NCBI GenBank assembly: GCA_013289705.1 | Contig: JABCZM010000006.1 | Coordinates: forward strand, 49,491 to 113,490 | Origin: Candidatus Saccharimonadota bacterium | GTDB lineage: Bacteria > Patescibacteriota > Saccharimonadia > Saccharimonadales > UBA4665 | DNA: 64,000 nucleotides | Direction: 5' to 3' | Shown here: one piece after another, positions 24,892 through 33,496 of the stretch | Layout of the letters: every line of letters begins with the position of its first letter | Position numbering within the stretch: position 1 is the stretch's first letter | Program-made: the position numbers and the translations under genes | Notes under the pieces: model-generated | What the model was told of the DNA's origin: nothing | Database searches by the model: none | Seen by the model: only the letters and a program-made list of their open reading frames with translations

Positions 24892-26894
24892 ATTTGCTCG
24901 GAAGATTGAATATGCAGGCTCTGCCGCATGACCCTATTATTATCGCGGCGGTGGGTGGCCCAACACTGGCGGTTGTGATTGCGGTACTTGTGCTGCTTAA
25001 ATTTAAGGGCGTCGGCTGGTTTATAAAGATTGGTACATATATTTGGAAGGAATGGCTGACCACACTCGACCCAAAGCGTATTGGTGTGATGTATATTCTG
25101 GTCGCCCTGGCTATGTTGCTCCGTGGTTTCGTGGACGCTATGATGATGCGTGCACAGCAAGCGACGTCGGTTGGCAGTTCGCACGGTTTCTTGTCCCCCG
25201 ATCATTTTCAGCAGATTTTTTCGGCACATGGCACGGTTATGATCTTTTTTGTAGCCATGGGCTTGATGTTTGGTTTAATTAATCTGATTTTGCCGCTACA
25301 AATTGGTTCACGTGATGTGGCGTTTCCTTTCTTGAATTCGGTGAGCTTCTGGTTATTTACGGCGGGTATGATCCTGATTAATCTATCACTTGTTTTGGGT
25401 CAATTCTCAGCCGCTGGCTGGCTGGCCTATCCACCACTTTCCGAACTGCAGTATAGCCCTGGAGTTGGTGTTGATTATTGGTTGTGGAGTTTACAGATTG
25501 CTGGTGTCGGCAGTTTGCTGTCAGGCGTAAATTTCCTGGTTACAATACTCAAAATGCGTGCGCCAGGCATGACGCTCATGAAGATGCCGATGTTTGCATG
25601 GTCGGTGCTAAACAGTATGGTACTGGTGATCTTTGCCTTCCCTATTTTGACGGTTACATTGGCGTTATTGTTTTTGGATCGATCGATGGGCATGCACTTT
25701 TTTACGGCCAGCAATGGTGGCAACCCTATGATGTACGTCAACCTCATCTGGGCTTGGGGCCATCCGGAAGTGTACATTTTAGTTTTGCCGGCGTTTGGTA
25801 TTTATTCTGAAGTTGTGGCAACTTTTTCACGCAAACGGCTGTTTGGCTATACCTCAATGGTGTGGGCGTTGGGGGCAATCACCTTCTTGTCGTTTAGTGT
25901 TTGGCTGCACCACTTCTTTACTATGGGCGCGGGCGCCAATGTCAATGCATTCTTTGGTATTATGACGGCGGTGATTGCTATTCCTACGGGGGTTAAGATT
26001 TTCAACTGGCTGTTTACGATGTATCGCGGTCGGATTCATTTTGGCACCCCAATGCTGTGGTTTATGGGCTTTGTGGTGACCTTTACCATTGGTGGCGTGG
26101 CCGGTGTATTGATGTCCGTGCCGGCGATTGATTTCCAGGTACATAATAGCTTATTCCTGGTGGCGCACTTCCACATGATGATTGTTGGTGGCGCACTGTT
26201 TGGCTATTTTGCGGGCCTCACCTATTGGTTTCCGAAGATCTTTGGCTTCAAGCTACACGAAAAACTCGGTCGTAAGGTTTTTTGGTGCTGGCTGATTGGG
26301 TTTTTGCTGGCGTTTGTGCCGCTCTATATCCTTGGCCTGATGGGTGCAACCAGGCGGTTGGATCACTACGATGCATCGCAGGGTTGGCAGCAACTATTTA
26401 TCGTGGCCGGACTGGGTGTTGTCGTGATTGCGATCGGTATTGGCTTCCAGATTTTGCAGCTACTCGTCAGCATCAAACAGCGTAAGCAAAACCTTGATAC
26501 GACTGGTGATCCGTGGAACGGCCGAACGCTGGAATGGGCAACGCTGTCACCGGCACCATTTTATAACTTTGCAGTCGTTCCGGAGGTTACAGATCGTGAT
26601 GCGTTTTGGGCGAGTAAGCAAGCTGAACGTGCTCAACACGCCGAGCCCAAGACACCGCGCTACACCGATATTTCGATTCCGAAAAATACGCCTATGGGCA
26701 TGTGCATTGCCGGCTTTGCTTTCTTGTTTGGATTTGCGACCGTGTGGCACATTTTGTGGTTGGCAATTATCGGCCTCTTGGGTGTAATTATTACTGTCAT
26801 TATTCGAACGACTGGTGACGACCATGAATATGTCTTGACGGCCGCCGAAGTCGAAAAATTAGAATTAGCAGCCCACGCACGGAACTACGCATGA
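24888..26894 (+). CDS. cyoB: Cytochrome bo3 quinol oxidase subunit I
   Basis: The 668-residue catalytic subunit reduces O2 to water and pumps protons. Ligands are intact: His114 (SAHGT, low-spin heme), His292 and Tyr296 in WGHPEVY (CuB and the Tyr crosslink), His341-His342 (CuB), His427 (high-spin heme) and His429 (low-spin heme) in [10 protein letters not shown]. Proton path residues are also present: Asp143 in GSRDVAFP, Glu294 in HPEVY and Lys370 in PTGVKIFNW. The C-terminal extension with extra helices matches E. coli CyoB. ATGA overlaps join it to cyoA and cyoC. Confidence 0.98.
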   Translation: MNLLGRLNMQALPHDPIIIAAVGGPTLAVVIAVLVLLKFKGVGWFIKIGTYIWKEWLTTLDPKRIGVMYILVALAMLLRGFVDAMMMRAQQATSVGSSHGFLSPDHFQQIFSAHGTVMIFFVAMGLMFGLINLILPLQIGSRDVAFPFLNSVSFWLFTAGMILINLSLVLGQFSAAGWLAYPPLSELQYSPGVGVDYWLWSLQIAGVGSLLSGVNFLVTILKMRAPGMTLMKMPMFAWSVLNSMVLVIFAFPILTVTLALLFLDRSMGMHFFTASNGGNPMMYVNLIWAWGHPEVYILVLPAFGIYSEVVATFSRKRLFGYTSMVWALGAITFLSFSVWLHHFFTMGAGANVNAFFGIMTAVIAIPTGVKIFNWLFTMYRGRIHFGTPMLWFMGFVVTFTIGGVAGVLMSVPAIDFQVHNSLFLVAHFHMMIVGGALFGYFAGLTYWFPKIFGFKLHEKLGRKVFWCWLIGFLLAFVPLYILGLMGATRRLDHYDASQGWQQLFIVAGLGVVVIAIGIGFQILQLLVSIKQRKQNLDTTGDPWNGRTLEWATLSPAPFYNFAVVPEVTDRDAFWASKQAERAQHAEPKTPRYTDISIPKNTPMGMCIAGFAFLFGFATVWHILWLAIIGLLGVIITVIIRTTGDDHEYVLTAAEVEKLELAAHARNYA

Positions 26895-27502
26895 TCAACG
26901 TCCCTGCCACCCAAAACACGGAGGTTATAAAAGCCTATGAACCTGATAGTAAAACTATGCTCGGTTTTTGGGTGTACATTATGACCGATTGTGTATTGTT
27001 CGCAAGCTTGTTTGCGGTCTATGCTGTGCTCCATAAAAACACGTTTGGTGGGCCTTCGGGACGTGATCTATTCAGCCCGTCCTACGTCTTGGTAGAAACG
27101 CTCATCTTGCTTACTAGTAGCTTTACGTGTGGGCTGGCCATGCTGGCTGCGGCGCGTGGCGCTAGAAAAAGTGTGCTGACCTGGTTTGGGGCCACATTCT
27201 TACTGGGTTTTAGCTTCTTGGTCATGGAAGTAACTGAATTTAGTAAGCTTGTACGTGATGGTGATAGCTGGCACCGTAGCGGCTTTTTGTCGTCGTACTT
27301 TACGCTGGTTGGTACGCACGGACTGCACATCACGATTGGACTGCTGTGGATAGCTGTGCTGATGACGAAAATTTCTCGTGGCAACATGGACGCAAACATG
27401 ATTCGGAAAATGACACTGCTCAGCCTGTTCTGGCACTTCCTAGATATCATCTGGATTTTCATTTTTACCATCGTCTACATGCTGGGGGTTATTGGAGTAT
27501 GA
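26891..27502 (+). CDS. cyoC: Cytochrome bo3 quinol oxidase subunit III
   Basis: The protein has 203 residues and five membrane helices. [46 protein letters not shown] (with the conserved GTHGLH) and [21 protein letters not shown] are typical subunit III segments. It stabilises subunit I and supports proton uptake. It overlaps cyoB and cyoD by 4 bases each, which fits translational coupling within the operon. Confidence 0.96.
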   Translation: MINVPATQNTEVIKAYEPDSKTMLGFWVYIMTDCVLFASLFAVYAVLHKNTFGGPSGRDLFSPSYVLVETLILLTSSFTCGLAMLAAARGARKSVLTWFGATFLLGFSFLVMEVTEFSKLVRDGDSWHRSGFLSSYFTLVGTHGLHITIGLLWIAVLMTKISRGNMDANMIRKMTLLSLFWHFLDIIWIFIFTIVYMLGVIGV

Positions 27503-27867
27503 TTCGTAAAAATACACAGGATAGAACACGTTCTGGGGCCACGCTTCGTTCGTATGTGACTGGTTTTGCCTTGTCGATCTATTTTACGCTGACAGCCTAT
27601 CTGCTAGCGGTTCGTCATGCGCTTTTTAATCGTACACTGGTCTTGGTGTTGGCTGGACTTGCACTAGTACAGTTTGTGGTGCAGTTGCTGTTTTTCTTGC
27701 ACCTGGGAACCGAAACAAAACCTCGTTGGAAACTCATGGTCTTCCTATTTATGATTATGGTGGTCATGGTTTTGGTATTTGGCTCGCTATGGATTATGTC
27801 GAACCTTAATTACCGCATGACACCGGATCAAATCAATAGTTACATGAATAGTCAGAGCGCACTCTAG
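27499..27867 (+). CDS. cyoD: Cytochrome bo3 quinol oxidase subunit IV
   Basis: The start is the ATG in the ATGA overlap with cyoC (27499), giving 122 residues; a longer open frame to 27346 is only cyoC read in another phase. Three membrane helices (YVTGFALSIYFTLTAYLLAV, LVLVLAGLALVQFVVQLLFFLH, LMVFLFMIMVVMVLVFGSLWI region) match CyoD. It helps assembly of the CuB site in subunit I. The FFLHLGTE motif is a family hallmark. Confidence 0.92.
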   Translation: MIRKNTQDRTRSGATLRSYVTGFALSIYFTLTAYLLAVRHALFNRTLVLVLAGLALVQFVVQLLFFLHLGTETKPRWKLMVFLFMIMVVMVLVFGSLWIMSNLNYRMTPDQINSYMNSQSAL

Positions 27868-27873
27868 CCCGAC

Positions 27874-28731
27874 ATGCGAGTTAAGGACTACTACGCGCTG
27901 ACAAAGCCAGGCATTATTTATGGTAATGTCATGACGGCTACTGCCGGCTACCTATTAGCGTCAAGATTATATATACACTTTGAGTTGTTTGTGGCAACAT
28001 TGGCAGGTACATCGATCGTGATTGCCTCGGCATGTGTTATTAACAACTACATCGACCGCAACATCGATAAAAAGATGGCTCGGACAAAAAAACGAGCGCT
28101 GGTAACGGGCTTGATCCCGGCCAAAAATGCTATCGTATTTGCGGTGGTACTGGCGTTCGTTGGTTTTTTCCTGCTAGCGGCTTACACAAACTTTTTGGTG
28201 ACAATCGTTGGTGCGGTTGCGTTTGTTGTCTATGTGGTGCTGTATGGCATTTCGAAGCGCCGTTCGGTTCACGGTACGATTGTGGGCAGTTTTTCCGGCG
28301 CGGCACCGGTGTTGGCTGGCTATCTTGCTGCCAGAGGACACTTTGATAGTGGTGCATTGATTGTATTTTTGATCCTGGTAGTCTGGCAGATGTCCCATTT
28401 CTATGCTATTGCGATGTATCGTTTTGATGATTATAGGGCGGCAAAGATTCCCGTGTTACCGGTCAAAAAGGGTATGCAGACGACCAAAATACAAATTTTA
28501 CTCTATGTGATTGGCTTTATGGTCTCCTGCGCACTACTGACTATATATGACTACACTGGCTACACATATCTAGTGGTGATGTTACTGTTTGGCTTGGCTT
28601 GGCTGCGCTATGCTATGAAAGGTTTTGGCGCCGTTGACGATAGTCGTTGGGCTCGCAAGATGTTTCTCTTGTCATTGATTGGTATACTAGCATTATCAAT
28701 CATGATGCCGCTCGGCACGATATTACCATAA
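27874..28731 (+). CDS. cyoE: Heme O synthase (protoheme IX farnesyltransferase)
   Basis: This 285-residue UbiA-family membrane prenyltransferase has ALTKPGIIYGNVMTA at the start, the first Asp motif NNYIDRNIDKKMARTKKR and a second conserved block YGISKRRSVHGTIVGSFSGA. It adds a farnesyl group to heme B to make heme O for the high-spin site of CyoB. No heme biosynthesis genes are in the window, so heme B may be imported or made elsewhere. Six bases separate it from cyoD. Confidence 0.95.
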   Translation: MRVKDYYALTKPGIIYGNVMTATAGYLLASRLYIHFELFVATLAGTSIVIASACVINNYIDRNIDKKMARTKKRALVTGLIPAKNAIVFAVVLAFVGFFLLAAYTNFLVTIVGAVAFVVYVVLYGISKRRSVHGTIVGSFSGAAPVLAGYLAARGHFDSGALIVFLILVVWQMSHFYAIAMYRFDDYRAAKIPVLPVKKGMQTTKIQILLYVIGFMVSCALLTIYDYTGYTYLVVMLLFGLAWLRYAMKGFGAVDDSRWARKMFLLSLIGILALSIMMPLGTILP

Positions 28732-28744
28732 GGATTAAGCTCGC

Positions 28745-29656
28745 ATGAATACTGCCCCTATTATCATCATATGTATTTTGTTCGGTCTGTATGGCTGGAC
28801 GGCTGCAGTCGAGTGCGGCGTTAGTTTTTTGCGTCTGTTGCCGCGGTCTACATTTACCAAACAAGGCTTACGTTTGTTTCGGCCTATGTGGCGGCTTACC
28901 AGCCTGTATTTGTTGCTGAGCTGCGCGGTATTTGGAGCTCTGTTTTATCGTACTTCGAGTCAGGTATTGCGAAGTCTGGGCTTTAGTTTACTCGTCGGTT
29001 TTCTGGCGCTGTTGTTGCGGGCGGGCTTTATATTGTTTTTGTTCCATACAAAGGCTAGAACGGGTTTAACTTGGCAGAATCTTGTGCTGAGCGTGTTGAG
29101 CTTTATTGTGCCGGCTAGTTTTGGTGTGGCCGGTATTATGGCGCTAACGGGACGGGCATTCTGGGGTACGGCGACTGGCTGGCTGATGCTCATTTGCTTG
29201 CTGTGGGGGCTGATAGCGATGGCCTTGTCGTTTGTCTATTTCGTGGTGGGGCGAACACCGCATGATCGGTTACATCAGGTTTCCCGATGGCTTAATGTTG
29301 GTTTTGGTGTGGCGGTGACCATTGGGTTACAGCGTATGGTGTGGCGACAGTTCGTACATCTTCATGCGACGTCGTTTGTGCTGTTCGTGGCAGCGGCTGG
29401 CTTTATTGTGTTACTCCAAGCTGGCTTGTGGTTTGCCGCTCGCGAACGATATATGTGGTGGTACCTGTCGCTTTTTTCAGTTACTACACCGCTGTTATTC
29501 GAGTTGGCGAATCGTCCGTTTCTGCTGTATCCGACGTTATTGCAGTATCAACAGCAACGCGGTATTGTTGTCATCTCCGTTAGTGTCGGCAGTGTTCTTG
29601 TTATAGTTGCTTCGGCTGCTTATGTCCGGCGTCTAATTCATCTGAAGCTGCGCTAG
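28745..29656 (+). CDS. Integral membrane protein, CydB-like topology
   Basis: The protein has 303 residues with eight to nine hydrophobic helices and almost no loops. The first helix ends AAVECGVSFLRLLPRS, with an acidic residue where cytochrome bd subunit II has its E/D-FG motif, and LLVGFLALLLRAGFILFLFH recalls the second CydB helix group. The gene follows cyoE by 13 bases in the same direction, so a role linked to respiration is reasonable. No CydA homologue is present, so it is not a standard bd oxidase. The resemblance is by topology and a few residues only; it may be a Saccharibacteria-specific membrane protein. Its 3' end overlaps the histidine kinase gene by 56 bases. Confidence 0.45.
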   Translation: MNTAPIIIICILFGLYGWTAAVECGVSFLRLLPRSTFTKQGLRLFRPMWRLTSLYLLLSCAVFGALFYRTSSQVLRSLGFSLLVGFLALLLRAGFILFLFHTKARTGLTWQNLVLSVLSFIVPASFGVAGIMALTGRAFWGTATGWLMLICLLWGLIAMALSFVYFVVGRTPHDRLHQVSRWLNVGFGVAVTIGLQRMVWRQFVHLHATSFVLFVAAAGFIVLLQAGLWFAARERYMWWYLSLFSVTTPLLFELANRPFLLYPTLLQYQQQRGIVVISVSVGSVLVIVASAAYVRRLIHLKLR

Positions 29657-30671
29657 TTGTAGCTACTTTTTTGAGAATCGGCAGCTGTATGGTTGCCGTT
29701 GTCCCCTTGCCGACACTGCTGGTTAAGGTAATGGTGCCGTTGTGTTTATCGGCGATAAGTTTTGCGATGCTCAGGCCTAGTCCGTAGCCGTCGTGATTGG
29801 TCTTGGTGCGGGCATTGTCCGCTCGGTAAAAACGATCAAACACGTGCGGTAATGCCTCGGGCGTAATCCCCTGCCCGCTGTCACGAACGCTCAACTGTAA
29901 TACATCTTGATGGGTGGTTGCTTCGACGTGTACGGTGCTATGTTCGGGACTATATTTGATGGCGTTATCAAGCAATATGACAAGCAGCTGAACCAGGGCA
30001 TCACCGTCGCCAAGTAGTGAAACATTCTTACTACTCGTAACAATAGTAATATCCTTTTGTTCGGCAATTTTTTTGGTTTGAGCTAGCGCGGTTTCGACAA
30101 GTCCAGCGGTTTTAACTGGTACGAATGCCGATTGGGCGGTATCGGCATCGAGCTTGGTAAGTCGTAGCAAATTGTTGATGAGCATATCCATTTTTGCCGC
30201 GTCCTCCAGGTTGCTTTCGAGTGCTTCGCGCAGTTCTTTTTTGCTAGCTGCAGGGTCCATGAGTGCTACTTCGCTACCCATTTTGAGCGATGTCAGTGGC
30301 GTACGCAGTTCGTGCGATACATCTGCAGTAAAGCGCTTTTGTTGTTCGTGGGCAACTTCGATGGGCTGTAGTGTCCTGCGTGCCAAAAAATAGCTCGCAA
30401 AACCGGCACCCACAAATACCAGGATATTAAAGTAGACCAGTTGCCAAATAATATGATGCGCACCAGTGCTAATATCTTGACCTTGGGATTCCAGAAACGG
30501 ATCATTATTAAACACCGGAAAACGATGGAAAATGCGCTGTGTTTGGTGCTGTAAACCAAAACTCAGTTCGTTGGTGGCAAAATGGTAGACGGCAAAACTA
30601 AAGCAGATACTAATAACCATTACGATGGCCAGATACCACATGGTCAGCTTGAATGTTGCCGATCGAAACAT
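29601..30671 (-). CDS. Membrane sensor histidine kinase
   Basis: The product has 356 residues. Two membrane helices (about 8-30 and 75-97) bracket a short external loop of about 45 residues; after it come FTADVSHELRTPLTSLKM (phosphoacceptor His), the N box LLDNAIKYSPEH, and the G boxes VRDSGQGITPEAL and GYGLGLSIAKLI. It is the partner of the response regulator encoded 2 bases upstream. The small external loop suggests sensing within the membrane or at its surface. Its 3' end overlaps the membrane protein gene that follows cyoE, so it may respond to respiratory state (inference). Confidence 0.93.
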   Translation of the reverse strand: MFRSATFKLTMWYLAIVMVISICFSFAVYHFATNELSFGLQHQTQRIFHRFPVFNNDPFLESQGQDISTGAHHIIWQLVYFNILVFVGAGFASYFLARRTLQPIEVAHEQQKRFTADVSHELRTPLTSLKMGSEVALMDPAASKKELREALESNLEDAAKMDMLINNLLRLTKLDADTAQSAFVPVKTAGLVETALAQTKKIAEQKDITIVTSSKNVSLLGDGDALVQLLVILLDNAIKYSPEHSTVHVEATTHQDVLQLSVRDSGQGITPEALPHVFDRFYRADNARTKTNHDGYGLGLSIAKLIADKHNGTITLTSSVGKGTTATIQLPILKKVATTSAASDELDAGHKQPKQL

Positions 30672-30673
30672 GG

Positions 30674-31351
30674 CTACGAGGCCATCAGTTTATAGCCAAA
30701 TCCGCGCTGGGTATGCAGCAGCGGCTTTGCATTTGCAAACGGGCGATCAATTTTATTACGCAAGTAACCAATGTAGACTTCAACAGTATTTGGCAAGACT
30801 AACGCATCTTCGTCCCACACGTGATTAATTATCATCGTCTTGGTAATAACTTGCCCCTGATGATGCATGAAGTATTCGAGCAGTGCAAACTCTTTGTGTG
30901 AAAGTTTTATAACGGTTTTGCCGCGCTTGACTTCGTAGCTTGTGGTATCGAGACTCAAGTCGCCAACTTTTATAACAGTACCGGTATTGGCCGCTGGGCG
31001 ACGAAGCAATGCTTTGATGCGAGCATGGAGTTCATCAAACGAAAACGGCTTTACCAAGTAGTCATCTGCGCCACTGTTGAGGCCTTCGACTTTATCGCCG
31101 ATGGTGCCGCGGGCGGTCAGCATGAGTATTGGTGTATGAACACCTTCTGCACGTACTTTTTGGCAGACCTCGACGCCGTCCATGCCAGGCAGCATGCGAT
31201 CAAGTATGACTATGTCGTAGTCGGCATCAATGGCGTACGAAAAGCCAGTTTCGCCGTCGTGCACAATATCTACGGCGTAGCCTTTGAGCTCCAGGCCTTT
31301 TTTGATCGTTTGGGCGATCTTTACTTCATCTTCGACAACTAATATTCTCAT
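30674..31351 (-). CDS. OmpR-family response regulator
   Basis: The 225-residue protein has a receiver domain with the phosphorylation Asp in DIVILDRMLPGMDG, acidic EDE at the start (RILVVEDEVKIAQ) and the Lys of FLVKPF-type block (YLVKPFSFDEL). The C-terminal winged helix (KVGDLSLDTTSYEVKRG to QRGFGYKLM) binds DNA. It lies directly upstream of the histidine kinase on the same strand (stop and start 2 bases apart). Confidence 0.95.
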   Translation of the reverse strand: MRILVVEDEVKIAQTIKKGLELKGYAVDIVHDGETGFSYAIDADYDIVILDRMLPGMDGVEVCQKVRAEGVHTPILMLTARGTIGDKVEGLNSGADDYLVKPFSFDELHARIKALLRRPAANTGTVIKVGDLSLDTTSYEVKRGKTVIKLSHKEFALLEYFMHHQGQVITKTMIINHVWDEDALVLPNTVEVYIGYLRNKIDRPFANAKPLLHTQRGFGYKLMAS

Positions 31352-31432
31352 GTGTTCTAGTATAGCGATTCACTTGAAAGAAAGCTGTAGTGATTTCGGA
31401 TTCTCTCAGGTAGCGTATAATGATCATATCTG

Positions 31433-32512
31433 ATGAAAATTGCAGTTATTACCTGTTATCACGACCCTGACTACGTTCGAGCTAGGTCGCTGCGTGCCGG
31501 GCTAAAGCTGGTACCGGGCATGAAAACTAGTATCATAAAAAACAGTCATAAGGGCGTGCTGCGCTACCCGGAAGTGCTGTGGAAGATCTGGCGAGTCAAA
31601 AAAACGCAAAAACCAGATGCTTATTTGTTGACGTTTCGCGGTCAAGAGATTTTGCCGTTCGTACTGTTACTTGCGGGTAAGAAGCCAGTTATTTTTGACG
31701 AGTTGGTCATACCGATTGCCTATGCTACCAACGAAAAACATGCTCGCTCAATGCAAAAGACTCTATTCTACAGCTTGGCAAGGATGAGTGAGCCTTTGTA
31801 TCGGCGCTGGCTCAGACGTTGTGTGGCGGTGCTAGCCGACACGACCGCGCACGCTGAACTATCGGCTCGTACCAGCAACATGAATCTTAGTAAGTACACC
31901 GTTATTCCGGTTGGCACAGACGAAAAGATTTTTAAACCCATGCCTAACCCGCCAGAAAGCGGTGTATTTCGAGTATTTTATTACAGTAGCGGCATGCAAC
32001 CATTACACGGTATTCCGGTGGTGCTGGAGGCTGCGGTGTTGCTGAAAGATAACGCACAGATTGAATTTTTAGTTGTTGGAGGCAAAAAACCATTGCGCCA
32101 GGCAGTTAAAGCCGCAGCTAGTCAAGGTGCGAACATTACCTACCAGCCGTGGATAGCTTTTCGTGATTTGCCCGCAACGATGCAGAGTTCTGGGTTGTGT
32201 TTGGGCGGACCGTTTGGTGACACGGTGCAAGCGCAGCATGTTATCACAACCAAAACGTATCAAATGTTGGCCGCTGGCGTTCCGGTTGTTGTTGGCGCAA
32301 GCCCAGTGTCGAGCGAATATTTTATTGATAAAGAAAATGCGCTGGTTGTGCCGCAGGGTAATGCTGGAGCGCTCGCTAAGACAATTAGCTGGGCTCAAAA
32401 AAATTCCGATGTGCTACCCGATATTGCCGTCAATGGCCGCAAGCTGTACGACAAGCAATTCTCTATTGCGGTGATTGGTCGGATTTTGCAGTCACTCGTT
32501 TCAGACCTGTAA
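31433..32512 (+). CDS. Family 4 glycosyltransferase-like protein
   Basis: The protein has 359 residues with two Rossmann domains. KIAVITCYHDPDYVRARSLRAG begins the N-terminal domain and VIPVGTDEKIFKPM is the typical GT4 linker. The C-terminal donor site is degenerate: PFGDTVQAQHVITTKTYQMLAAGVPVV has the usual acidic E replaced by K/T residues. Sugar donor and acceptor are unknown. TATAAT at 31416-31421 lies 11 bases before the ATG and no ribosome binding site is present. It overlaps the flippase-like gene by 50 bases at the 3' end. Confidence 0.78.
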   Translation: MKIAVITCYHDPDYVRARSLRAGLKLVPGMKTSIIKNSHKGVLRYPEVLWKIWRVKKTQKPDAYLLTFRGQEILPFVLLLAGKKPVIFDELVIPIAYATNEKHARSMQKTLFYSLARMSEPLYRRWLRRCVAVLADTTAHAELSARTSNMNLSKYTVIPVGTDEKIFKPMPNPPESGVFRVFYYSSGMQPLHGIPVVLEAAVLLKDNAQIEFLVVGGKKPLRQAVKAAASQGANITYQPWIAFRDLPATMQSSGLCLGGPFGDTVQAQHVITTKTYQMLAAGVPVVVGASPVSSEYFIDKENALVVPQGNAGALAKTISWAQKNSDVLPDIAVNGRKLYDKQFSIAVIGRILQSLVSDL

Positions 32513-33419
32513 TATGCAACTTATCTTTGGCGTGCATACTCAGCACTAGTAGGAACAATAGCACCAAAAAGATGACGTAAGCCCCACGGTCGATAATATT
32601 AGCCGATAGAATGTTGGCCGTCGAGACATGGTGCAATTTTTGTGATACATAGAGGAATGATTCTCGAAAGCCGATGGCGTCAGGCGTAATGGACACAAAC
32701 AAGGCAAAGTTGGCCGCACCGGCATACGACACGGCCTGTCCCCACGTTATGTGTGAATTAACCGCCTTTAATTCTACAAAATAAGTAATGGTGGTGAGTA
32801 ATACTTGCAAAAAAGTAATGATAAGCAGTGCGCTGAGGGCACGTGGTCTTAGGGCAAATTGTGAATCATTCTTTTTCTTGTCTTTTCGTATAAACCAGCG
32901 GATTAACAGATAGCTTAATCCTGCAACAGCGGCCAACGCCAGTGTGGTTTGCCACCACGGTCGGGTTCCGATTAGCAAAAACAGTGCGCTAAAGAATGCA
33001 AACAAGCCGTAATATAACAGCGATGCCAACGTGTAATCACGAAGTCGTACCTGGTGACGAGTTTTAAGGTAGACTGCACGAACTCCTGGCCCGCTCTGCA
33101 ATGGTCCAAAGAAGTTGACGATTGACGAATAAGCGGTCAGCAAAAAGTTTTCTTTCCAGCTTAGTCGTTCGCCGCACAGGGCCAGTGATGTCGCAGTCAG
33201 TAGCACCAGTAGCCCCACCATTGGTACATTGAGCAATACTACGCCAACAATCCACCACGGACTGACTCGTCCGAGCTGATGGATATAATTGGGATGCTCG
33301 GCAAAAAAACGGATAAAGGCAATGATAGTTACGAGCAGTACTGCAATGACCGCGCTGTGCTTGAAAGCTGGTTGTTTGGCTCGTGTTCGGACGGCTTGCA
33401 GAAGCCTTTTTGGATGCAT
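32463..33419 (-). CDS. Lysylphosphatidylglycerol synthase-type transmembrane (flippase-like) protein
   Basis: From ATG 33419 the protein has 318 residues with seven to eight membrane helices. The segments SWKENFLLTAYSSIVNFFGPLQSGPGVRAVYLK and AANFALFVSITPDAIGFRESFL match the UPF0104/LPG_synthase_TM family, whose GPG and P-x-G-E-like loops are conserved. Family members flip or carry lipids, including polyprenyl-linked sugars; no soluble lysyl-transferase domain is attached. The neighbours are glycosyltransferases, consistent with glycolipid handling. It overlaps the convergent GT4 gene by 50 bases. Confidence 0.82.
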   Translation of the reverse strand: MHPKRLLQAVRTRAKQPAFKHSAVIAVLLVTIIAFIRFFAEHPNYIHQLGRVSPWWIVGVVLLNVPMVGLLVLLTATSLALCGERLSWKENFLLTAYSSIVNFFGPLQSGPGVRAVYLKTRHQVRLRDYTLASLLYYGLFAFFSALFLLIGTRPWWQTTLALAAVAGLSYLLIRWFIRKDKKKNDSQFALRPRALSALLIITFLQVLLTTITYFVELKAVNSHITWGQAVSYAGAANFALFVSITPDAIGFRESFLYVSQKLHHVSTANILSANIIDRGAYVIFLVLLFLLVLSMHAKDKLHITGLKRVTAKSDQSPQ

Positions 33420-33496
33420 AAAATTAGTGTAGCATACAAGCATGGTGGCCAATTACAGGCTTAGCTAAGGCAAGGCTGTATAATATCTAGCATCCT

